Assembly: GCF_003148805.1 (NCBI RefSeq) | Contig: NZ_QGGX01000005.1 | Coordinates: forward strand, 124,001-188,000 | Source of the DNA: Aminobacter sp. AP02 | GTDB lineage: Bacteria; Pseudomonadota; Alphaproteobacteria; Rhizobiales; Rhizobiaceae | Length of the DNA stretch: 64,000 bases | Direction of reading: 5' to 3' | Part shown: piece after piece, positions 16,018 to 25,079 of the stretch | How the letters are laid out: each line of letters starts with the position of its first letter | Position numbering within the stretch: position 1 is the first letter of the stretch | The notes under the pieces: model-generated | The model's database searches: none | Told to the model about the DNA's origin: nothing | What the model saw: the letters and a program-made list of their open reading frames with translations, nothing else | Translations under genes and position numbers: made by a program

Positions 16018-17076
16018 ATGCCGTCGACAATGAAGGGGCCCGCGATCTTCCTCGCTCAGTTCGCGGGCGACGCGGCGCCATTCAATTCTCTGAAATCGAT
16101 TACATCGTGGGCGGCAGGTCTCGGCTACAAGGGCGTCCAGATCCCCACGCCCGACAGGCGCCTGTTCGATCTGGAGACGGCGGCAACGTCGAAAACCTAT
16201 TGCGACGAGATCAAGGGCACCTGCACTGACTCTGGCGTCGAGATCACCGAACTGTCGACCCATCTGCAAGGCCAGCTTGTCGCCGTCCATCCCGCTTATG
16301 ACGCGCAGTTCGACGCCTTCGCGCCGGCGGCCCTGCATGGCAATCCCAAGGCGCGCCAGCAATGGGCGGTCGAGCAGATGAAGCTGGCTGCCAAGGCGTC
16401 GCAAAATCTCGGCCTCAAGGCCTGCGTTTCCTTCACCGGCGCTCTGGCCTTTCCCTATCTCTATCCTTGGCCGCAGCGGCCGGCCGGCCTGATCGAGGAG
16501 GCATTCGCCGAACTCGGCAAGCGCTGGATGCCGATCCTCGACGCCTATGACGAGGCCGGCGTCGACCTTTGCTTCGAGCTGCATCCGGGCGAGGACGCCT
16601 TCGACGGCGCCACCTTCGAGATGTTCCTTGATGCTGTGGGTGGCCACAAGCGCTGCAACATCAATTACGACCCGTCGCATTTCCTTTTGCAGCAGCTCGA
16701 CTATCTCGCCTTCATCGACATCTATCACGAGCGTATCAAGGCATTTCACGTCAAGGATGCCGAGTTCAATCCGAGCGGACGCCAGGGCGTCTATTCCGGC
16801 TATCAAGGCTGGCTCGGCCGTGCCGGCCGCTTCCGCTCGCTCGGCGACGGCCAGGTCGACTTTTCCGGCATTTTCTCCCGGCTGGCGCAGCATGGCTATG
16901 ACAGCTGGGCGGTGCTGGAGTGGGAATGCTGCCTCAAGCACCCCGAAGACGGTGCTGCCGAAGGCGCGCCCTTCATCGAAAGCCACATCATCCGGGTGAC
17001 CGACAAGGCGTTCGACGATTTCGCCGGCGGGACGAGCGACCGGGCGATGCTCAGGGCGATGATGGGGATCGAGTAG
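16018..17076 (+). CDS. Sugar phosphate isomerase/epimerase-like TIM-barrel protein
   Basis: 352 residues of the xylose-isomerase-like (AP endonuclease 2) barrel. The expected metal ligands appear in order: Glu in CFELHPGED, Asp in INYDPSHF, His in AFHVKDAEF and Glu in VLEWECCL. GAGGAG precedes the start. Members include inosose dehydratase, hydroxypyruvate isomerase and 3-keto-sugar epimerases. The next gene is a Gfo/Idh/MocA dehydrogenase, a pairing common in inositol and keto-sugar catabolism in rhizobia. The two probably act on the same sugar, one oxidising and one isomerising or epimerising. No transporter adjoins, so the sugar is not identifiable. Confidence 0.9.
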   Translation: MPSTMKGPAIFLAQFAGDAAPFNSLKSITSWAAGLGYKGVQIPTPDRRLFDLETAATSKTYCDEIKGTCTDSGVEITELSTHLQGQLVAVHPAYDAQFDAFAPAALHGNPKARQQWAVEQMKLAAKASQNLGLKACVSFTGALAFPYLYPWPQRPAGLIEEAFAELGKRWMPILDAYDEAGVDLCFELHPGEDAFDGATFEMFLDAVGGHKRCNINYDPSHFLLQQLDYLAFIDIYHERIKAFHVKDAEFNPSGRQGVYSGYQGWLGRAGRFRSLGDGQVDFSGIFSRLAQHGYDSWAVLEWECCLKHPEDGAAEGAPFIESHIIRVTDKAFDDFAGGTSDRAMLRAMMGIE

Positions 17077-17081
17077 GAACT

Positions 17082-17201
17082 CCCCCTGATCCGACCACTT
17101 CGCGGCCACCTTCTCCCCGTTGGGGAGAAGAGGAGCCGCTTCAGACTTCCTCTCCCCTCGGGGAGAGGCCAGCCGAGCGAAGCGGAGGCCGGGTGAGGGG
17201 G
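17082..17201. repeat. RIME-type rhizobial mosaic palindromic element
   Basis: The element has terminal inverted sequences (CCCCCTGATCCGACC on the left, GGCCGGGTGAGGGG on the right) and two internal hairpins: CTTCTCCCC/GGGGAGAAG at 17110-17130 and CCTCTCCCC/GGGGAGAGG at 17149-17168. This matches the Rhizobium-specific intergenic mosaic element pattern. It lies between the two sugar genes without interrupting either. Confidence 0.8.
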
Positions 17202-17226
17202 CAACTTATCAAGGGAGGACTGAGGC

Positions 17227-18399
17227 ATGGTCGGTGCATCGAAATCGGAAAGCGGCAAGGGCCCGATCCGCTACGGCATGGTGGGCGGTGGCCAAGGCGC
17301 CTTCATTGGCGGCGTCCACCGCATCGCCGCGCGCATGGACGGGGATTTCCAGCTGGTGGCCGGTGCGCTGTCGTCCAACCCGGAGCGGGCCAGAGCCTCG
17401 GCTGCCGAAATCGGCCTCGATCCCGAGCGCAGCTACACCTCGTTTGCCGAGATGGCCAAGGCCGAGGCAAAACGCCCTGACGGCATCGAGGCGGTGGCGA
17501 TCGTCACGCCCAACAACGTCCATTTCCCTGCTGCGAAGGCATTCCTCGAAGCCGGCATCCACGTCATCTGCGACAAGCCGCTGACGGGGACGCTTGCCGA
17601 GGCAAAGAAGCTCGCCGCACTTGTCGACAAGACCGGCAAGGTCTTCGTCCTCACCCACAATTACACCGGCTATCCGATGATCCGGCAGGCCCGCGAGATG
17701 GTCTCCAAGGGCCTGTTGGGCGATATCCGCGTGGTGCAGGCTGAATACCCGCAGGACTGGCTGACCGAAGATCTCGCCGCCACCGGCCAGAAGCAGGCGT
17801 CATGGCGGGCTGATCCCAAGCAATCGGGTGTTGGCGGTGCGACCGGCGACATCGGCACGCATGCCTACAATCTCGCCCGCTTCGTCACCGGGCTGGAACT
17901 CGACAGCCTCTCCGCCGATCTCGATGCATTCGTGCCCGGCCGCCTTCTCGACGACAATGTCAATGTCATGCTGCGCTTCAAGGGCGGCGCCAAGGGCATG
18001 ATCTGGGCAAGCCAGGTAGCGCCCGGTCATGAGAACGGGCTCAAGCTGCGTGTCTATGGATCCAAGGGCGGCATCGAATGGGTTCAGGCCGATCCGAACT
18101 ATCTCTGGTACACACCCTTCGGCCAGCCAAAGCAGCTGATCACCCGCGGTGGCGTCGGTGCGGGCGCTGCCGCGGCACGGGTGACACGCGTGCCGTCCGG
18201 TCACCCCGAAGGTTATCTCGAAGGTTTCGCCAACATCTACCAGGAGGCGGCGCGGGCGATCCGTGCGGCGCGCAGGAAAGGCGGAAAGCCTGCCAGGGAC
18301 GTCATCTATCCCACGGTGCAGGACGGGGTCGAGGGCGTAGCATTCGTCGAAGCCTGCGTGCGTTCGTCAAAGAAAAACGCCGCCTGGACCAAACTTTAG
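17227..18399 (+). CDS. Gfo/Idh/MocA-family NAD(P)-dependent dehydrogenase
   Basis: 390 residues. The N-terminal Rossmann motif is GMVGGGQGAFIGG (17-29). The family's EKP motif appears as CDKPLTG with catalytic Lys117, and the Asp/His pair is GDIGTHAYN (Asp208, His212). GGGAGG precedes the start, after the RIME element. Homologues oxidise sugars or cyclitols at a ring hydroxyl, as in inositol 2-dehydrogenase and glucoside 3-dehydrogenase. It is probably in one unit with the upstream TIM-barrel isomerase, although the repeat in the 150-bp gap could reduce read-through. The Asp in place of Glu in EKP is a common variant. Confidence 0.92.
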   Translation: MVGASKSESGKGPIRYGMVGGGQGAFIGGVHRIAARMDGDFQLVAGALSSNPERARASAAEIGLDPERSYTSFAEMAKAEAKRPDGIEAVAIVTPNNVHFPAAKAFLEAGIHVICDKPLTGTLAEAKKLAALVDKTGKVFVLTHNYTGYPMIRQAREMVSKGLLGDIRVVQAEYPQDWLTEDLAATGQKQASWRADPKQSGVGGATGDIGTHAYNLARFVTGLELDSLSADLDAFVPGRLLDDNVNVMLRFKGGAKGMIWASQVAPGHENGLKLRVYGSKGGIEWVQADPNYLWYTPFGQPKQLITRGGVGAGAAAARVTRVPSGHPEGYLEGFANIYQEAARAIRAARRKGGKPARDVIYPTVQDGVEGVAFVEACVRSSKKNAAWTKL

Positions 18400-18417
18400 T
18401 TGGCAGGCGCGTCGTTG

Positions 18418-18459
18418 TTTGACTTAAGTCAAAACCTTGCAATCGTTGCGTGCTAAACT
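18418..18459 (+). promoter_or_regulatory. FixK/FNR-type anaerobox promoter of the universal stress gene
   Basis: TTTGACTTAAGTCAAA (18418-18433) is a perfect 16-bp palindrome containing TTGAC-N4-GTCAA, the CRP/FNR-family anaerobox pattern. TAAACT at 18454-18459 fits a -10 hexamer. With the start point about 8 nt further on, the palindrome is centred near -41.5, the class II activator position. The gene begins at 18490. Confidence 0.6.
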
Positions 18460-18489
18460 TTCCCTGACGTAAAGAGAAAGGGAAATTGG

Positions 18490-18936
18490 ATGTACAGCCA
18501 CGTTCTTATCGCGACCGACGGTTCGATCATTGCCCAAAAGGGGGTCGAGCATGGCCTCCAGCTTGCCAAGAGCGTCGGAAGCAAGGCAACAGTCGTCATC
18601 GTAACCAAGCCATACCCGTTGCAGGCCACGACAGTGACGGGGTGGGTGGCAGGAGACAATGACATCCGCCGCTACGATGCCAGCCAGAAGGAATTTGCCG
18701 ACACGGTTTTGGCGGCAGCCAAGCAAACCGCCGACAAGATTGGCATCGCCCCCGAACTCGTTCAGGTTACCGCCGATTCGGCCGCGGATGCCATTGTCGA
18801 ACAGGGTCAGGAGCTTGGCTGCGACCTGATCGTCATGGCCTCTCATGGCCGTCGTGGGGTTGGCCGGTTGCTGCTCGGTAGCCAGACCGCCAAAGTTGTC
18901 CAGTACGCCAAAACGCCCGTCCTCGTCGTCCGCTGA
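18490..18936 (+). CDS. Universal stress protein (UspA family)
   Basis: 148 residues, a single Usp domain. It opens with MYSHVLIATDGSIIAQKGVE and carries the ATP-binding signature G-x2-G-x9-G-S as GRRGVGRLLLGS near 118-129, then VLVVR at the C-terminus. ATP-binding Usps act as dimers in the cytoplasm during starvation, respiratory or oxygen stress. Its promoter has a FixK/FNR-like palindrome at the activating distance, which suggests induction under low oxygen. AAAGGGAAA provides the ribosome site. Confidence 0.95.
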   Translation: MYSHVLIATDGSIIAQKGVEHGLQLAKSVGSKATVVIVTKPYPLQATTVTGWVAGDNDIRRYDASQKEFADTVLAAAKQTADKIGIAPELVQVTADSAADAIVEQGQELGCDLIVMASHGRRGVGRLLLGSQTAKVVQYAKTPVLVVR

Positions 18937-18954
18937 TCGGCATGGCATCTTTGG

Positions 18955-18978
18955 CCCTCCCTCCAAGGGAAGGGAGGG
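18955..18978. repeat. Palindromic repeat at the broken end of the L,D-transpeptidase fragment
   Basis: CCCTCCCT and AGGGAGGG form an 8-bp perfect inverted repeat with 8 nt between. It resembles a short rhizobial palindromic element. It lies 6 bp from the point where transpeptidase homology stops and 19 bp after the usp stop, so it may also act in ending the usp transcript. Confidence 0.5.
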
Positions 18979-18984
18979 CGTCGG

Positions 18985-19342
18985 TAGCGTGTCGCGGCCA
19001 TCGCGGCAGAGGTAGAGCGCGCGCGCCCCGAGCGGATTCTGCGGCCCGCCCGGCACATGCTGAGGCAGATTGGGGTTGCGTCGCCGCATGTTGGCGGTTG
19101 GCGTCCAGGTCGGCCACTTGGCCCTGCGTCCGACGATTGCCTCGCCCGGTCCACCGCGCGCCGTCGCGCCCGACGGCGATGCCGTAGCGTCCGCCCGGCC
19201 GGGGGTTTCGACATAGTAGAGAAAACGCTCGCGCTTGTTGATGATCATCGTCCCGACAGGTTCGTCGCCATTGTAGGGCACGTTGTGCCGGTGGAATTGC
19301 CTGGGAACGAGCGACTTGTCGACCAGCGGAATGTCAATGCGA
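18985..19342 (-). pseudogene. L,D-transpeptidase (YkuD/ErfK) fragment, frameshifted and missing its active site
   Basis: Minus-strand reading gives IPLVDKSLVPRQFHRHNVPY, then GTMIINKRERFLYYVETPGRA in one frame, RYGIAVGRDGARWTG in a second, and AKWPTWTPTANMRRRNP plus GGPQNPLGARALYL back in the first. These are successive conserved blocks of the YkuD catalytic domain, so two compensating frameshifts have occurred. The homology stops at about 18985, just before the expected IHGT and SSGCIR catalytic Cys region, where the palindromic repeat lies. The 5' side is also cut, with an in-frame stop. No functional enzyme can be made. Confidence 0.75.
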
Positions 19343-19399
19343 GATCACCGAAGAAGATCTCGCTTGAACGAAGTCTTGTACCGCAATCAGGCATGACGG

Positions 19400-20927
19400 G
19401 GCGTTGTTGTCTGTTTTGCGGAACGCCACCGACTTGGAGCTCGATAACCGCATCTCCATGCTTGGCGTATAGCGACGAGCAATGTTCTGGAATGACCTCC
19501 CAAAAGCGCTGCGACGCTGGTGCTGAGCTTCGCTCTGCGCGGCGGGTATTTCAAGGCCGCTCTGCCTGAGGTAACCCGCGACACCCTCCAGGTCGTCGTC
19601 GCGCTCGATTTGCCGAGCCACCAGATGACGCTGGAAAGGGCCTATCTGGCGCCGTCGGACATCGCTCTGGGCCCAGATGATCTGCGGTCGCTGCTTCTTC
19701 TGGCCCTCCTTGCCGGAATGCTGTCCATGCCGCTCATCTTCAACGCGGCCTTCTACCGGATCCTGCGCGAGCCGTTCGTGCTTTGGCATTCCATCCTCAC
19801 CCTCTCCTTGCTGATGACCATCCTGGTCTCTTCGGGTCTCGCGGTCGTTCTCTTCGATCCACCAGCGATGACGTTGAGCTGGATGACGACGGTGATTTTC
19901 GACTTTACGGTCGCTTCCGGGGCGATGTTTACTCACAGCTTCATCAAACCAGGCCGCTTGCATCCGCTCCTGCGGCGGGCGCGCTCTGGTGCGCCGCATG
20001 GGCAATGCTTCTGAGCACGTCGCACGCGGCGTTTCCGTTCGTCGGACGCTCTGTCCAGTCGACGCTTTACACCGCTGCCTTTGCCCCGGTGGTCGTCATC
20101 TTCATTTTGTCGGTTGTCGACGCACTGCGGCGTGCAAGCCGGGCCGCCAAGTTCCAGGCGGTCGGCTACATGCCTGTGATCCTGGCCGGATTGATACGGC
20201 TGGTCACTGGTGTGGTTCCCGGTTGGAGAGCCACGATGCCATGCTGCTGTTTTATGTGGGTTGCGTGTGCGAAGTCTTGTTCACCACGCTCGGCGTGGCG
20301 GACCGCTTCATGACGATCAAGCGCCAGCGAGACAGCGCACGCTTCGAAGCTGACGTGCTTGAGCGCCTGTCCGAACGCGACGCACTGACAGGATTGCTCA
20401 ACCGGCGGGCAATCGAGCAGAACTTCGAGAAGTACCGCGCCGAGGGCTACCGAACGCTTGCCGTTCTCGACCTGGACCACTTCAAGGCAATCAATGATGT
20501 TCACGGCCACGCGGTCGGCGATGCCGTGCTGAAAGCCGTGGCCGCAGCGCTCCAGGCGGATCCTCAGGTTCATGCCTTCCGCCTCGGCGGAGAGGAATTC
20601 GTGCTGCTTGTGCGCGGCGAAAATGCTCAGGCCCAGGCGGAGCGTCGGCGGCAGGCGACCCCCGCCATTGTCGCCAATGCCATTCCAGGCCTTGGGCGAC
20701 CCGTGACCGCCAGCATGGGCATGACGGAAGCGTCGTCAAATGCTGATGCGCGGTTCGCAGAGCTGTACGAACGAGCCGACAGACTGCTTTACAACGCCGA
20801 ACTTGCCGGCCGTAATCGAACCAAGATTGCATTGATGCAAGCATCGAAGCCTGATGCGGATCCGGTCTTTGATACTTTGGCGCTTTGTTCGAGGGGCCGA
20901 TCTGGCCCTGGCCGCCATCTGTCTTGA
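19400..20927 (+). pseudogene. 7TM-DISM-type sensor with GGDEF domain, disrupted by frameshifts
   Basis: Three reading frames in turn give one diguanylate cyclase. The first (from about 19496) has TLQVVVALDLPSHQMTLERA and membrane helices up to SFIKPGRLHP. A 2-bp excess near 19980 moves to a second frame with further helices (FAPVVVIFILSVVDALRR), and a 1-bp loss near 20222 moves to a third. The third carries AMLLFYVGCVCEVLFTTLGV and an intact GGDEF domain with DALTGLLNRR and active motif LGGEEF. The N-terminal part before 19496 is also scrambled and has no start. Sequencing error could explain single shifts, but several lesions plus the neighbouring broken transpeptidase point to real decay. 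Confidence 0.75.
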
Positions 20928-21012
20928 TCTGCTTTCAGCCTGGTTTAGCTGGTCTGCGATGATGCCTAGTTTGCAGACGACCCGTGCCGTTGTCGGCCAT
21001 GAGGCCGACTGA

Positions 21013-22056
21013 TCACCCTTCCTTCGGAAACAACTTCCAACGCTTCGGCCTGAACGCCACCCGGCTTTTCTGGGCGGCGGGGTGGCCGACAGGCAGCTCG
21101 ATTTCGACGCGTTCCCTTGCGCCGCCGATTTCGAGTTCGACGCGTCTGGTTCCTGCGACGCGGCGGCTTGCGGCGAGGGTTCCGGCGATGCAGCCATTGC
21201 AGTCGTCGAGGAGTTCGATGTCGTGGGGGCGGAAGTAGAGCGTGGCTTCGCCATCGCCGAGGTCGGGCGTTGAAAGCCCGATCGGCCGGTCCGATATCCA
21301 GACCTGGCCGTCCTCGACCTTGACCGGCAGCGAACTGGATTCGCCGATGAAGCCGTAGACGAAGGGCGAGTTGGGCGTGTCGTAGACCTCGTCGGCGGTG
21401 CCGATCTGCTCGATGCGGCCCTGGCTCATCACCACCACGCGGTCGGCGAGTTCGAGCGCCTCTTCCTGGTCGTGGGTGACGAAGATGGTGGTGTGGCCGG
21501 TGGCGTCGTGGATCTCGCGCAGCCAGCGGCGCAGCTCGCGCCTGACCTGGGCGTCGAGCGCGCCGAAGGGCTCGTCGAGCAGAAGCACCTTGGGCTCGAT
21601 CGCCATGGCGCGGGCAAGCGCCACACGCTGGCGCTGGCCGCCCGACAATTGCGCCGGGTAGCGCTTTTCCAGCCCCGACAACTGGACAAGGTCGAGCAGT
21701 TCGGAGGCGCGGGCGCGGATCTCGGCCCTGGTCGGGCGCTTGGCCGCCGGCCTGACCTTGAGGCCGAAGCCGATATTGTCGGCGACCGTCATGTGGCGGA
21801 ACAAAGCGTAATGCTGGAACACGAAGCCGACATTGCGCTGCTGGATGGTGCGGTTGGAGGCATCCTCGTCGCCGAAGAAGATGGTGCCGCGGGTTGGCCT
21901 TTCGAGGCCTGCGATGAGGCGCAACAGCGTGGTCTTGCCCGAGCCCGAGGGCCCGAGCAGCGCAATCAGCTCGCCCGACCTGATGTCGAGCGAGACATCG
22001 CGCAACGCGGGAAAGCGGTCGAATTCCTTGCGCACATTTGAAACGCGAACTTCCAT
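21013..22056 (-). CDS. cysA: Sulfate/thiosulfate ABC transporter ATPase CysA
   Basis: 347 residues from the ATG at 22056 ([12 protein letters not shown], the standard CysA start); an in-frame extension to 22134 runs into cysW and is rejected. Walker A is [11 protein letters not shown] (34-44), followed by [14 protein letters not shown] and Walker [13 protein letters not shown], with the H-loop in FVTHDQEEA. The C-terminal TOBE-like regulatory region includes YFRPHDIEL. It energises import of sulfate by CysT-CysW. It is the last gene of sbp-cysT-cysW-cysA, 13 bp after cysW. Confidence 0.95.
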   Translation of the reverse strand: MEVRVSNVRKEFDRFPALRDVSLDIRSGELIALLGPSGSGKTTLLRLIAGLERPTRGTIFFGDEDASNRTIQQRNVGFVFQHYALFRHMTVADNIGFGLKVRPAAKRPTRAEIRARASELLDLVQLSGLEKRYPAQLSGGQRQRVALARAMAIEPKVLLLDEPFGALDAQVRRELRRWLREIHDATGHTTIFVTHDQEEALELADRVVVMSQGRIEQIGTADEVYDTPNSPFVYGFIGESSSLPVKVEDGQVWISDRPIGLSTPDLGDGEATLYFRPHDIELLDDCNGCIAGTLAASRRVAGTRRVELEIGGARERVEIELPVGHPAAQKSRVAFRPKRWKLFPKEG

Positions 22057-22069
22057 CAGTCGACCTCTG

Positions 22070-22954
22070 TCAGTGTCCGCGCGTGGCGGCGATCTCGGCA
22101 CCGTAGCGGAGCTCGAGAAGGGTTTTGAGCACAAGCGTCACAAGCGCGAGGCCGGCGAGCACGGATGCCACGGCAAAGGCTGCGACGGCATTGTATTCGT
22201 TGTAGAGGATCTCGACATGCAGCGGCATGGTGTTGGTCAGCCCCCTGATATGGCCCGACACCACCGAGACAGCGCCGAACTCGCCCATGGCGCGGGCATT
22301 GCACAGCAAGACGCCGTAGAGCAGGCCCCATTTGATGTTGGGCAAGGTCACATGCCAAAAGGTCTGCCAGCCATTGGCGCCGAGCGAAAGGGCCGCCTCC
22401 TCGTCGCCGGTGCCTTGTTCCTGCATCAAGGGGATCAGCTCGCGCGCAACGAAGGGGAAGGTGACGAAGACGGTGGCGAGCACGATGCCGGGCACGGCAA
22501 ACAAAATGACGATGCCGTGCATCTTGAGCCAGGGCCCAAGCAGGCTCGAGGCGCCGAACAGCAAGACATAGACCAGGCCCGAAATCACCGGCGACACCGA
22601 AAACGGCAGGTCGATCAAGGTGGTGAGGAAGGCCTTGCCCTTGAACTCGAACTTGGCGATGGCCCAGGCGGCGGCAACGCCGAAGACCAGGTTGAGCGGC
22701 ACCGAGATGACCGCGACCAGAAGCGTCAGCCTGATCGCGGCGATGGTGTCGGGGTCGTTGATGGCGCTCAAGAAGGGGGCGATGCCGCGTGAGAACGCCT
22801 GCTCGAACACCACCACCAGCGGCAGCAGCAAGAAGATGGCGAGGAAGGCGAAGGCGAGTGCCATCAGTGCTGCGCGCGCCAAAGGCCGCTCGGTGACGGC
22901 GAGCGAGGCGTGTTGGTGATAGGCGTCGGCGGGGTAGAGCTCGGGATCAGCCAT
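22070..22954 (-). CDS. cysW: Sulfate ABC transporter permease CysW
   Basis: 294 residues with about six membrane helices. The EAA loop ([27 protein letters not shown]) contacts the ATPase. The segment [19 protein letters not shown] is the CysW/CysT signature found in sulfate and molybdate-type permeases. The start overlaps the 3' end of cysT by 8 bp, indicating translational coupling. It forms the inner-membrane channel with CysT. Confidence 0.95.
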   Translation of the reverse strand: MADPELYPADAYHQHASLAVTERPLARAALMALAFAFLAIFLLLPLVVVFEQAFSRGIAPFLSAINDPDTIAAIRLTLLVAVISVPLNLVFGVAAAWAIAKFEFKGKAFLTTLIDLPFSVSPVISGLVYVLLFGASSLLGPWLKMHGIVILFAVPGIVLATVFVTFPFVARELIPLMQEQGTGDEEAALSLGANGWQTFWHVTLPNIKWGLLYGVLLCNARAMGEFGAVSVVSGHIRGLTNTMPLHVEILYNEYNAVAAFAVASVLAGLALVTLVLKTLLELRYGAEIAATRGH

Positions 22955-23798
22955 AACGTTTGCGGGTCCGCGACTGGATGAGGTTGATGACGAGCAGCAT
23001 CAGGAACGACAGCGCCAGCATGATCGTGGCGATCGCGGTTGCGGCGGCGTAGTCGTATTCCTCGAGCCTGATGACGATCAAAAGCGGCGCGATCTCGGAG
23101 ACGTAGGGCAGGTTGCCGGCGATGAAGATGACCGAGCCGTATTCGCCGACGCCGCGCGCGAACGCCAGCGCAAAGCCGGTGATGACGGCCGGGGCGAGGC
23201 CGGGAAACAGCACCTTGGTGATGGTCTGGAAACGGTTGGCGCCAAGCGTTGCGGCGGCTTCCTCGACCTCCTTGTCGATCTCTTCGATGATCGGCTGGAC
23301 GGTGCGCACGACAAAGGGCAGGCCGATGAAGATCAGCGCGATGACGATGCCCAAGGGCGTGTAGGCGACCTTGATGCCGAGCGGGGCCAAAAGCGCGCCC
23401 ATCCAGCCTTTGGGCGAATACAGCGTGGTCAAGGCGATGCCGGCGACCGCCGTCGGCAGGGCGAAGGGCAGGTCGACCATGGCGTCGATGACGCGGCGGC
23501 CGGGAAAGCGGTAGCGCACCAGCACCCAGGCAACGACGGTGCCGAACACGACGTTGATGGCGGCTGCGATGAAGGCGGTGCCGAAGCTGATCTCGAGCGC
23601 CTTCAAGGTGCGGCGGTCTGTGGCGATGGCCAGGAAATCGGTCCAGCCGAGCGAGGCCGAACGCCACACAAGCCCCGAAAGCGGGATCAGGATGATGAGC
23701 GTGAGGTAGGCAAGCGAGAAGCCGAGCGTCAATCCGAAACCCGGAATGACGCTCGGCTGTCTGAACCGCCACCCCGCAAAGGCGGGTGTTGTGGTCAT
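22947..23798 (-). CDS. cysT: Sulfate ABC transporter permease CysT (CysU)
   Basis: 283 residues, six membrane helices. It has the EAA motif [25 protein letters not shown] (in the loop after helix 4) and the diagnostic [16 protein letters not shown] segment. Its order after the sulfate-binding protein and before CysW is the conserved operon order. The 18-bp gap from sbp and overlap with cysW support one transcript. Confidence 0.95.
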   Translation of the reverse strand: MTTTPAFAGWRFRQPSVIPGFGLTLGFSLAYLTLIILIPLSGLVWRSASLGWTDFLAIATDRRTLKALEISFGTAFIAAAINVVFGTVVAWVLVRYRFPGRRVIDAMVDLPFALPTAVAGIALTTLYSPKGWMGALLAPLGIKVAYTPLGIVIALIFIGLPFVVRTVQPIIEEIDKEVEEAAATLGANRFQTITKVLFPGLAPAVITGFALAFARGVGEYGSVIFIAGNLPYVSEIAPLLIVIRLEEYDYAAATAIATIMLALSFLMLLVINLIQSRTRKRYG

Positions 23799-23816
23799 GT
23801 CGTCCTGGTCTTTGCC

Positions 23817-24845
23817 TTACTGGGCCGGCTTGTAGATCTGGTCGAATATACCACCATCTCCGAAGTGGTAGGGCTGCGCCTTTGCCCAGCCGCCGAAAAT
23901 CGGGTCGTCGATGGACACCAGCTTCAGCTGATGCTGCTGCTGCAGGTCAGCGGCCGGTACAAGTTCAGGCTTGGAAGGACGGTAGTGATGCTTCGCGGCG
24001 ATGGTCTGGCCTTCCGCCGAATAGAGGTAGTTCAGGTAGGCTTCGGCCACCTTGCGGCTGCCCTTGGCGTCGACATTGGCGTCAACCACCGCCACCGGCG
24101 GTTCGGCCAGGATCGACTGCGGGGGGAAGACGATGTCGAATTTTTCCGCGCCGAACTCGTCGAGCGCCAGATAGGCCTCGTTTTCCCAGGCCAGCAGGAC
24201 GTCGCCCTGCTCACGTTCGGCGAAGGTCACGGTCGAGCCGCGTGCGCCGGTGTCGAGGATCGGCACATGGGTGAAGAGATTGGCGATGTATTCCTTGATC
24301 TTGGTTTCATCGCCGCCAAACTGGCCGTTGGCCCAGGCCCAGGCGGCGAGATAGTTCCAGCGTGCGCCACCCGATGTCTTCGGGTTCGGCGTGATCACCT
24401 GGACGCCGTCCTTGACCAGGTCGCCCCAGTCGTTGATGCCCTTGGGGTTGCCCTTGCGCACCAGGAAGATGATGGTCGAAGTGTAGGGGGAAGCGTTGTT
24501 TGGCAGCCGGGAGCGCCAGTCTGGATTGATCTTCTTCGACTTTTCGACGATCGCGGTGATGTCGCTTTCGAGCGCCAGCGTGACGACGTCGGCGTCGAGA
24601 CCGTCGATCACCGCACGCGCCTGCTTGCCCGAGCCGCCATGCGACTGCTGGATCGTCACCGTCTCGCCGCTCTCGGCCTTCCAGTGCTTGGCGAAGGCTT
24701 CGTTGTAGTCCTTGTATAGTTCGCGGGTCGGGTCGTAGGACACGTTGAGGAGCGTCGTATCGGCAAAGGCAAAGCCCAGGCCACCGAGTTGGACCGCGCC
24801 GGCCAGGAGCGCCGAAAACAGTATCGATCTGCGTGAAGTGGTCAT
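23817..24845 (-). CDS. sbp: Periplasmic sulfate-binding protein
   Basis: 342 residues. The exported N-terminus has MTTSRRSILFSALLAGAVQL, a Sec or possibly Tat signal (SRRSILF), cut before the mature TTLLNVSYDPTRELY. SYDPTRELY is the hallmark of sulfate/thiosulfate-binding proteins, and QSHGGSGKQARAV and NPKTSGGARWNYLAAW line the anion pocket. It delivers sulfate to CysTW-CysA. As the first gene it follows a 234-bp intergenic region with nested inverted repeats that may hold the sulfur-responsive operator. Confidence 0.95.
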   Translation of the reverse strand: MTTSRRSILFSALLAGAVQLGGLGFAFADTTLLNVSYDPTRELYKDYNEAFAKHWKAESGETVTIQQSHGGSGKQARAVIDGLDADVVTLALESDITAIVEKSKKINPDWRSRLPNNASPYTSTIIFLVRKGNPKGINDWGDLVKDGVQVITPNPKTSGGARWNYLAAWAWANGQFGGDETKIKEYIANLFTHVPILDTGARGSTVTFAEREQGDVLLAWENEAYLALDEFGAEKFDIVFPPQSILAEPPVAVVDANVDAKGSRKVAEAYLNYLYSAEGQTIAAKHHYRPSKPELVPAADLQQQHQLKLVSIDDPIFGGWAKAQPYHFGDGGIFDQIYKPAQ

Positions 24846-24855
24846 TTCCGCCTCC

Positions 24856-24891
24856 GTTCGAATATGGTTCTACTCTATCGAACTGGTAGAA
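24856..24891. promoter_or_regulatory. Nested inverted repeats upstream of the sulfate operon
   Basis: GTTCGA (24856-24861) is inverted by TCGAAC (24878-24883), and TTCTAC (24868-24873) by GTAGAA (24886-24891). The arms interleave and lie 11-46 bp before the sbp start, in otherwise AT-richer DNA. This is a plausible operator for a sulfur regulator, of unknown identity. The rest of 24892-25079 shows no gene. Confidence 0.4.
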
Positions 24892-25079
24892 ATTAGATGC
24901 ACTGAACGTTTCGTATTTAGCCGCTCATGGGCAAAATACGGCCAAGCTGCGCGCGCGCCGGAAATTTTTTTGCTCGCTCAAAAAGTCCGGCAGTCACTTC
25001 TGCGTCGTTTCGCACCGAAGACACCGGCAATCAGAAGTAGGGGAGCGAGGAGGTTGCGGCAAGAGGGGGCATGGGAAGC

